Shown here piece after piece: positions 58,512 to 64,000 of a stretch of 64,000 nucleotides of DNA. Under the pieces are notes generated by a model that had not been told where the DNA came from, did no database searches, and saw nothing but the letters and a program-made list of their open reading frames with translations. The DNA is from Streptomyces spiralis (GTDB lineage Bacteria; Actinomycetota; Actinomycetes; Streptomycetales; Streptomycetaceae). The stretch's first letter is position 1. Every line of letters starts with the position of its first letter. A program made the position numbers and the translations under genes. The stretch spans positions 351,743 to 415,742 of the forward strand of contig NZ_BNBC01000002.1 of NCBI RefSeq assembly GCF_014654675.1. Reading direction: 5' to 3'.

Positions 58512-58745
58512 ATGAGTTACGTCAATCCAGATCCCGATCCCGAACGGACCCCCGGCCTGGAACCCGGGGGTGGGGTCCCGCCCGGCGAGACCCCGCCCGC
58601 GGAGAGCAGCATGCCCGAGGCGGGGCCCCGTCAGCCGGACAGCACCTCCAGGGGGTGGGCCAAGGCCCCGCTCGCCGTCATCATCATCCTCGTGCTGGTG
58701 CTCGCCTTCGGCTTCCTGGCCTACGCCCTGGGCCTGATCTTCTGA
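58512..58745 (+). CDS. DUF6480 family small membrane protein
   Basis: 77 residues. The first ~48 are Pro/Gly/Glu-rich and hydrophilic (NPDPDPERTPGLEPGGGVPPGETPP), followed by a single membrane helix (APLAVIIILVLVLAFGFLAYALGLIF) at the C-terminus. This is the DUF6480 layout, with function unknown. It ends one base from the convergent ligase gene, with no terminator between. The start ATG at 58512 has a GGGG-rich but poor ribosome site. Confidence 0.82.
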   Translation: MSYVNPDPDPERTPGLEPGGGVPPGETPPAESSMPEAGPRQPDSTSRGWAKAPLAVIIILVLVLAFGFLAYALGLIF

Positions 58746-58746
58746 C

Positions 58747-59835
58747 TCAGGCCTGGGTGTGGCGCACGCACGCGGTGACGACGTCCCGCAGGTTCCCGGT
58801 CCGCTCCATCACCTCGCGCTGGACCCGAGCGCCGTTGCCGCGGCGCAGCAACCGCCGGGTGGCCTCGCGGGCCCGGTCCAGGTCGCCGCTGTCGGCGAGC
58901 GCGTCGCCGACGTGGTCCAGCAGCGCCCGCACCACCGCCTCCGCCGGCAGCCGGCGCATGGTCAGCGGATGCAGCAGCTCCCGCTCCAGCCCCGCGCGGG
59001 CGGACTGCCACGCGGCCAGCCGCAGCAGGGTCACGCTGTGGTCCGCCGGCTCGTGGCCCGCCCGCCACTCACGGGCGGCGGTCTCCACCAGAGCGCGGGC
59101 GAGGGCCGCGACGAGCTGGGCGGTGTCGGCGTGCAGACACACGTCCGCGACCCGGATCTCCACCGTCGGATACCGTTCGGACAGCCGCGCGTCGAAGTAG
59201 GCCATCTTCTCGTCGAGGATCACGCCGGTGGCCACCATGTCCGCCACCCGCCGGTGGTAGCGCTCGGCCGACCCGAACAGCTCGGTCGGCCCGGCCGACG
59301 GCCAGCGGTCCCACACCCGGCTGCGGTAGCTGTCGTAGCGGGTGTCCTCGCCCTGCCAGAACGGTGAGTTGGCGCTGATCGCCAGCAGCACCGGCAGCCA
59401 CGGCCGGATCCGGTCCACGACCGCGACGCCCTCCTCGTCCGACTCCACGGCCACATGCACATGCATTCCGCAGACGAGCTGTTCCCGGGTGGCGATGGCG
59501 TACTGCTCGGCCAGCCACTGGTAGCGGCGGTTGATGCTGATGGTGGGACTGACCGGCAGCGGGGAGGTGGCCAGCGCCGCTACCGCGCAGCCGATCTCCC
59601 CGGCGTGCCGGGCGGCCTCCTTGCGGCAGCGCACGATCTCCGCGCCGAGTTCCGCCATGTCCGTCTGCGGATGCGTGGCGAACTCCAGCATCTGGCCGTA
59701 CAGCTCCTTCTCGAACACGTCCTGGCCCGCGTCGGCCGCCTCCGCGTGTGCCAGCACCGCCGCCGACAGGGCCCTTGGCTCACCGCTGTCCGGGGCGACC
59801 AGGAGGAGCTCCTCCTCCACTCCGACGGTCCGCAC
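58747..59835 (-). CDS. Carboxylate-amine ligase, GCS2 (YbdK/EgtA-like) family
   Basis: 362 residues of the glutamate-cysteine ligase 2 fold. VGVEEELLLVAPDSGEPRALSAAVLAHA is the catalytic N-terminal motif. MHVHVAVESDEEGVAVVDRIRPWLPVLLAISANSPFWQGEDTRYDSYRSRVWDRWP is the ATP-binding/substrate segment, and VEIRVADVCLHADTAQLVAALARAL completes the site. Members ligate an amino acid (often glutamate or cysteine) to a carboxylate; the ligand is not settled here. The GTG at 59835 gives MRTVGVEEEL; upstream codons to 59937 are low-complexity. Convergent with DUF6480. Confidence 0.85.
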   Translation of the reverse strand: MRTVGVEEELLLVAPDSGEPRALSAAVLAHAEAADAGQDVFEKELYGQMLEFATHPQTDMAELGAEIVRCRKEAARHAGEIGCAVAALATSPLPVSPTISINRRYQWLAEQYAIATREQLVCGMHVHVAVESDEEGVAVVDRIRPWLPVLLAISANSPFWQGEDTRYDSYRSRVWDRWPSAGPTELFGSAERYHRRVADMVATGVILDEKMAYFDARLSERYPTVEIRVADVCLHADTAQLVAALARALVETAAREWRAGHEPADHSVTLLRLAAWQSARAGLERELLHPLTMRRLPAEAVVRALLDHVGDALADSGDLDRAREATRRLLRRGNGARVQREVMERTGNLRDVVTACVRHTQA

Positions 59836-59877
59836 CTCTCGCCGCCCTTCCGTCTCCGCACCCCGACACCGGCCGGA

Positions 59878-59901
59878 CAGCCGGGTCGTAGGACCCGGCT
59901 G
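59878..59901. terminator. Terminator hairpin with tetraloop
   Basis: CAGCCGGGTC (59878-59887), loop GTAG, GACCCGGCTG (59892-59901): a perfect 10-bp stem. It lies 71 bp beyond the glgB stop and probably ends the treS-pep2-glgB transcript before the GCS2 gene. Confidence 0.75.
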
Positions 59902-59971
59902 CCCAGGGACGGCCCCCGGACACATGGGGCGCGCCACGCGCGTCCGTTCCGGCCCGGGGGCGCGGGCGCGT

Positions 59972-62206
59972 TCAGGCCGGATACGGCGTCAGCCAGACCG
60001 TGGCCAGCGGCGGCAGCGTGAGCCGGATGTGCCCGTCCTCCGGCTTGACCGGGTCCGGGTTGGTGACGTCGCTGCCGCCGTAGCGCGCGGCGTCGGTGTT
60101 GAGAGCCTCGCACCAGGCGGTGACGTCACCGGGCACGGCCAGGCGGTAGTCGTGGCGTACGACCGGCGAGAAGTTCGACACCGCCAGCAGCGGGGCGCCC
60201 TGGGCGTCGTGGCGCAGGAAGGCGTAGACGTTGTCGTCGGCGGCGTCCACCGCCACCCAGCGGAAGCCCTCCGGCCGGGTGTCGCGCTGCCACAGGGCTG
60301 GCGTGGCCCGGTAGAGCGTGTTCAGGTCGCGCACCAGGTCCCGCACCCCGCGGTGGTCGCCCGCCGCGCAGTAGCCGTCGTCGAGCAGCCACCACTCCGG
60401 CCCGTGCTCCTCGGAGAACTCACCGCCCTGCGCGAACTCCTGCCCCATGAACAGCAGTTGCTTGCCCGGGTGGGCCCACATGAAGCCGAGGTACGCGCGG
60501 TGGTTGGCCCGGCGCTGCCACCAGTCGCCGGGCATCTTCGACACCAGCGCCTGCTTGCCGTGCACCACCTCGTCGTGGGAGATCGGCAGCACGTAGTTCT
60601 CGCTGTAGGCGTACACCATCGCGAAGGTCATCTCGTGGTGGTGGTACTTGCGGTGCACCGGCTCCTTGCTCATGTACTGCAGCGAGTCGTGCATCCAGCC
60701 CATGTTCCACTTCAGCCCGAAGCCCAGCCCCCCGCAGTCGGTCGGCGCGGTCACCCCGCCCCAGGCGGTGGACTCCTCGGCGATGGTCACCACCCCCGGG
60801 GCCCGCCGGTAGACGGTGGCGTTCATCTCCTGGAGGAACGCCATGGCGTCCAGGTCCTCCCGGCCGCCGTACACGTTGGGCGTCCACTGGCCGGAGTCGC
60901 GCGAGTAGTCCAGGTAGAGCATGGAGGCCACGGCGTCCACGCGCAGCCCGTCGATGTGGAACTCCTCGCACCAGTAGACGGCGTTCGCGACCAGGAAGTT
61001 GCGCACCTCGGTGCGGGCGTAGTCGAACTCGTACGTCCCCCAGTCGGGGTGCTCGGCGCGCTGCGCGTTCCCCGGCTCGTACAGCGGGTCCCCGTCGAAG
61101 CGGGCCAGCGCCCAGTCGTCCTTCGGGAAGTGCGCCGGCACCCAGTCCATGATCACGCCGAGGCCGGCCCGGTGGCAGGCGTCCACGAAGTACCGGAAGT
61201 CGTCCGGGGAGCCCAGGCGGGAGGTCGGGGCGTAGTAGGAGGTCACCTGGTAGCCCCAGGAGCCGCCGAAGGGGTGCTCGGCGACCGGCATCAGTTCCAC
61301 ATGGGTGAAGCCCAGGTCCTTCACGTACGCCGGGAGCTGCTCGGCCAGTTCCCGGTAGCCCAGCCCCTTGCGCCAGGACGGCAGGTGCACCTCGTACACC
61401 GAGAACGGCGCCTCGTGCACCGGTGTGTCCCCGCGGTGGGCCATCCACTCCGCGTCGCCCCACTCATGGTGCGAGGCGGTCACGATCGAGGCCGTGTCCG
61501 GCGGCACCTCCGTGCGCCGGGCCATCGGGTCGGCCTTGAGGAACCGGCCGCCGTACTGCGAGGTGATCTCGAACTTGTACCGCGTGCCCTCGCCGACGCC
61601 CGGCAGGAACAGCTCCCACACCCCGGCGGCGCCGAGCGAGCGCATCGGGAACGTGGTCCCGTCCCAGTAGGTGAAGTCCGCGGCCACCCGGACACCGCGG
61701 GCGTTCGGCGCCCACACCGTGAAGCGGGTGCCGGTCACGCCCTGGTGGGTCATCGGCTCCGCGCCCAGCGCCTTCCACAGCTCCTCGTGCCGGCCCTCCC
61801 GGATCAGGTGCAGGTCGAGCTCGCCGAGGGCGGGCAGGAAGCGGTAGGGGTCGTGGACCTCGTACTCGTCCTGCCCGTAGGCGACCACCAGCGTGTACGC
61901 GGGGATCCCGGCCAGCGGCAGCACGGCCGAGAACAGGCCGTCGCCCTCGGAGACGAGCGGGACGCGCTCGCCGTCGGCCACCACGCTCACCGCGTCGGCG
62001 AACGGACGCAGCGCCCGGAAGGCGATCCCGCCCTGCACCGGATGCGCGCCGAGGAGCGCGTGCGGATCGTGATGGGCGCCGGACAGCAGGCGCTCACGGT
62101 CGGCGGGGTCCAGGGGCGGGGCCGCCTGGGTCCGGGTCCGGGTCCGTGCCGCAGTGGGCGGGACGGGGCCGGACGGCTCGGGAAGTGACGTGTCGCGCAG
62201 TGCCAC
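59972..62206 (-). CDS. glgB: 1,4-alpha-glucan branching enzyme
   Basis: 744 residues. The N-terminal carbohydrate-binding module is followed by a GH13 catalytic barrel. SWGYQVTSYYAPTSRLG, DWVPAHFPKDDWALARFDG, GLRVDAVASMLYLDYSR (nucleophile Asp), VTIAEESTAWGG (acid/base Glu) and PISHDEVVHGKQ (third Asp) are all present. It introduces alpha-1,6 branches into alpha-glucan. In the GlgE pathway it acts on linear maltosyl chains. It is co-transcribed with maltokinase (4-bp gap) and trehalose synthase upstream. The GTG at 62206 has GGAGG eight bases upstream. Confidence 0.96.
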   Translation of the reverse strand: MALRDTSLPEPSGPVPPTAARTRTRTQAAPPLDPADRERLLSGAHHDPHALLGAHPVQGGIAFRALRPFADAVSVVADGERVPLVSEGDGLFSAVLPLAGIPAYTLVVAYGQDEYEVHDPYRFLPALGELDLHLIREGRHEELWKALGAEPMTHQGVTGTRFTVWAPNARGVRVAADFTYWDGTTFPMRSLGAAGVWELFLPGVGEGTRYKFEITSQYGGRFLKADPMARRTEVPPDTASIVTASHHEWGDAEWMAHRGDTPVHEAPFSVYEVHLPSWRKGLGYRELAEQLPAYVKDLGFTHVELMPVAEHPFGGSWGYQVTSYYAPTSRLGSPDDFRYFVDACHRAGLGVIMDWVPAHFPKDDWALARFDGDPLYEPGNAQRAEHPDWGTYEFDYARTEVRNFLVANAVYWCEEFHIDGLRVDAVASMLYLDYSRDSGQWTPNVYGGREDLDAMAFLQEMNATVYRRAPGVVTIAEESTAWGGVTAPTDCGGLGFGLKWNMGWMHDSLQYMSKEPVHRKYHHHEMTFAMVYAYSENYVLPISHDEVVHGKQALVSKMPGDWWQRRANHRAYLGFMWAHPGKQLLFMGQEFAQGGEFSEEHGPEWWLLDDGYCAAGDHRGVRDLVRDLNTLYRATPALWQRDTRPEGFRWVAVDAADDNVYAFLRHDAQGAPLLAVSNFSPVVRHDYRLAVPGDVTAWCEALNTDAARYGGSDVTNPDPVKPEDGHIRLTLPPLATVWLTPYPA

Positions 62207-62210
62207 CGGT

Positions 62211-63599
62211 TCAGCCTCCTCTCACGGCGAGACGTTCGATCGCCGCCATCGGTACGGCGAGCCAGTCGGGGCGGTGCCGGGCCTCGTACAGCACTTCGTA
62301 CACGGCACGGTCCGTCTCGTAGGCCCGCAGCAGGGCGTGTTTCTTACGGGGATCCCAGCCGGCGCGGGAGGCATAGCCGGCGCAGTACGCCTCCCGGCAG
62401 CGGCGCGCCCACTCCGGCCGCCACGGGCGGCGCTGGCGGGCGGCGTAGTCGAAGGAGCGCAGCATCCCGGCGACGTCCCGCACCGGGGACTCGGGGAGGC
62501 GGCGCTCGGCGAGCGGACGGGACGGCTCGCCCTCGAAGTCGATGACGAACCACTCGCGACCGGCCCGCAGCACCTGGCCGAGGTGCAGATCGCCGTGGAT
62601 GCGCTGGGCGGCCGGCCCGGCGTCGCAGCTGACCAGCGCGGCGAACGCGGTCCGCAGCCGCGCCGCGTACGGCCTCAGCGCGGCCACGCTGTGCGCCGCC
62701 GCCTCCAGCCGCTCGGCCATCGCGGTCGCCGTCCGGGCGACCTCCCGGTGCCCGCTGGTGGGGAAGGCCTCGGCCAGCGCCAGGTGCACCTCCGCCGTGG
62801 CCTGTCCCAGCTGGTGCGCCTGTGCGGTGAAGTCGTCGCCCGTGGCCAGCGCCCGCAGCGCCAGCGTCCAGCCGTCGGCCGCGTCCGGCAGAAAGGGCTG
62901 GAGCACGCCGAGGGTGGCCTCCTCCGGCCGGGTGGTGCGCAGCCAGGCCACCGGGGCGGGGACCCGGCTGCACCCCTGCCGGGCCAGGGCCCACGGCACC
63001 TCCAGGTCCGGGTTGACGCCCGGCTGGATCCGGCGGAAGACCTTCAGGATGAACTCGTCGCCGTACACGATCGAGGAGTTGGACTGCTCGGCGTCCAGCA
63101 GCCGCGGCACCAGGCCCCCGGGGATCAGCACGGACGGATCGACCTCGAAGCGCAGGGGGCCCGATGTGCCGGGGTGGCGCAGCCGCTCCAGCAGCAGCTG
63201 CGCAGAGCGCGGGTCGCACAGCGCGTCGTAGACCGCCAGCCCGGCCAGCGGCCCCTCCTGCGGACGGCCGATGAAGGCCCGGTGCAGTCGCGGGGCGAGC
63301 TGCTCCCGCACTCCGAGCAGCAGTTGGTAGCAGTCGGCGGGCGGGGGCGCGGTCGTGCCGGCCGGGGCGGGGACACCGCCGTGGCCGGCGGGGACCCCCG
63401 CGTGTTCGGTGTGGACCAGCAGATGCAGACAGCCCGGGAACAGCTCGGTCATCGACAGCAGCCGCAGATCGGTGACGGGCCGGTCCTTGCCGGCGAACCA
63501 GCGCTGGCGCGGCAGCCATTCGCGCAGCAGCGACCCGAGCGAGGCCATGGGCCCGGCCAGGCCCGCGGTGCTCGGTTGCAGGGATGCGGCCCTCTGCAT
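62211..63599 (-). CDS. pep2: Maltokinase (Pep2/Mak)
   Basis: 462 residues. Kinase fold of the maltokinase family: LREWLPRQRWFAGKDRPVTDLRL at the N-terminus, SSIVYGDEFILKVFRRIQPGVNPDLEV (Lys anchor), RIHGDLHLGQVLRAGREWFVIDFEGEPSRPLAERRLPESPVRDVAGMLRSFDYAA (catalytic HGDLH and DFE). It phosphorylates maltose to maltose 1-phosphate, the substrate of GlgE, linking trehalose to alpha-glucan synthesis. The ATG at 63599 lies seven bases after GGAGG; the GTG at 63605 is the other option. Ends four bp before glgB. Confidence 0.93.
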   Translation of the reverse strand: MQRAASLQPSTAGLAGPMASLGSLLREWLPRQRWFAGKDRPVTDLRLLSMTELFPGCLHLLVHTEHAGVPAGHGGVPAPAGTTAPPPADCYQLLLGVREQLAPRLHRAFIGRPQEGPLAGLAVYDALCDPRSAQLLLERLRHPGTSGPLRFEVDPSVLIPGGLVPRLLDAEQSNSSIVYGDEFILKVFRRIQPGVNPDLEVPWALARQGCSRVPAPVAWLRTTRPEEATLGVLQPFLPDAADGWTLALRALATGDDFTAQAHQLGQATAEVHLALAEAFPTSGHREVARTATAMAERLEAAAHSVAALRPYAARLRTAFAALVSCDAGPAAQRIHGDLHLGQVLRAGREWFVIDFEGEPSRPLAERRLPESPVRDVAGMLRSFDYAARQRRPWRPEWARRCREAYCAGYASRAGWDPRKKHALLRAYETDRAVYEVLYEARHRPDWLAVPMAAIERLAVRGG

Positions 63600-63630
63600 G
63601 GTCACGCCTCCTCCTCTCTCGGCCGCAGGC

Positions 63631-64000
63631 TCAAACTCGTCGGCCGATCCGGGATGCGACCTTGGTGAGCCGGAACCAGTAGAAGCCGTGTCCCGCCAGG
63701 GTCAGCAGATAGGGGAGTTCGCCGATGGCCGGGAAGCGGACCCCGCCGATGAGCTCGACCGGGTGCCGTCCGTCGAAGGCGCGCAGATCCAGTTCGGTGG
63801 GCTGGGCGAAGCGCGAGAAGTTGTGCACGCACAGGACCAGGTCGTCCTTGTACTCGCGCAGGAACGCGATGACCGCGGGGTTGGAGGACTGCAGTTCGGT
63901 GTAGGAGCCGAGTCCGAAGGCGTGGTTCTGCTTGCGGATCTCGATCATGCGGCGGGTCCAGTGCAGCAGCGAGGACGGCGAGGACATGGAGGCCTCGACG
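63631..64000 (-). CDS. treS: Trehalose synthase (maltose alpha-D-glucosyltransferase), 3' part
   Basis: The last ~123 codons are in the window; the gene continues beyond 64000. VEASMSSPSSLLHWTRRMIEIRKQNHAFGLGSY, then LQSSNPAVIAFLREYKDDLVLCVHNFSRFAQPTELDLRAFDGRHPVELIGGVRFPAIGELPYLLTLAGHGFYWFRL, is the C-terminal beta-domain of TreS, which interconverts maltose and trehalose. In many actinobacteria TreS and Mak are adjacent or fused; here they are separate, 31 bp apart. The catalytic barrel is outside the window. Confidence 0.93.
   Translation of the reverse strand, partial: VEASMSSPSSLLHWTRRMIEIRKQNHAFGLGSYTELQSSNPAVIAFLREYKDDLVLCVHNFSRFAQPTELDLRAFDGRHPVELIGGVRFPAIGELPYLLTLAGHGFYWFRLTKVASRIGRRV

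Noticed and set aside
55808..59200. Open frame of over 1,100 codons on the plus strand
   Set aside because: Antisense to the ATPase, acyl-CoA ligase and part of the GCS2 genes; no family motif and biased composition. The same applies to the long plus frames at 59531-62188 and 51485-53815.

Overview
The window is high-GC actinobacterial DNA and almost certainly Streptomyces: it carries a sortase-anchored chaplin, a WhiB-like protein, several SigB/SigF-type sigma factors with anti-sigma ATPases, a two-gene clpP operon beside a PopR-like regulator, F420-type oxidoreductases, and GTG/TTG starts with GGAGG-type ribosome sites. The order chaplin, sigma factor, popR, clpP paralogues, cyclic-nucleotide/redox operon, sigma factor, glgB-pep2-treS resembles, from memory, the chpB to glgBII stretch of the S. 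coelicolor right arm. That comparison was not run.

Layout. 1-3.6 kb: long chaplin, two GNAT acetyltransferases, a decayed NAD-dependent epimerase and a GlsB-type membrane protein. 3.8-14.6 kb: a secreted exported protein, an ArsR-SRPBCC fusion, a cysteine-rich leader peptide ahead of an SsuE-like flavin reductase, a YCII protein, a dienelactone hydrolase, a BlaI/M56 pair, a glyoxalase, adenosine deaminase, a DinB-like protein, and a divergent LysR/aldo-keto reductase pair. 14.9-21.6 kb: a hypothetical protein, a streptophobe membrane protein, an anti-sigma-type ATPase, a stress sigma factor, PopR, a Ser/Thr kinase, and clpP4/clpP3. 21.6-32.8 kb: mostly single metabolic genes, plus a pseudokinase, a threonine dehydratase-like enzyme, an AIM24 protein and a serine hydrolase.

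33.1-36.6 kb holds a translationally coupled redox-signalling operon: a REC-fused flavin oxidoreductase, a cNMP-binding histidine kinase and a UBP zinc finger. It is divergent from a universal stress protein. 37.7-48.6 kb: a DUF4032 protein, an MBL hydrolase, an ABC ATPase remnant, an AlkB-like dioxygenase, a KstD-like flavoprotein behind a tandem palindromic operator, an L,D-transpeptidase with a two-component system, a WhiB protein, an MFS transporter and a Crp-fold protein. 48.9-59.8 kb: another ATPase/sigma set, a FUSC transporter, a type II NADH dehydrogenase-like enzyme, a STAS/ATPase pair, an acyl-CoA synthetase and a GCS2-type ligase. 59.97-64 kb: glgB-pep2-treS (3' part of treS), part of the GlgE trehalose/alpha-glucan route.

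The most distinctive signals are these. ClpP4 has lost the catalytic His and Asp while its promoter-proximal partner ClpP3 keeps a full triad, behind a PopR-type box. A His-kinase operon appears wired directly to a REC-flavoenzyme. A Cys-Cys leader peptide with a possible attenuator stem precedes ssuE. An orphan pair of 17-bp palindromic units lies before a flavoprotein. An 81-bp element has 20-bp terminal inverted repeats. There are no rRNA or tRNA genes, CRISPR arrays, intact insertion sequences or biosynthetic gene clusters that I can see.
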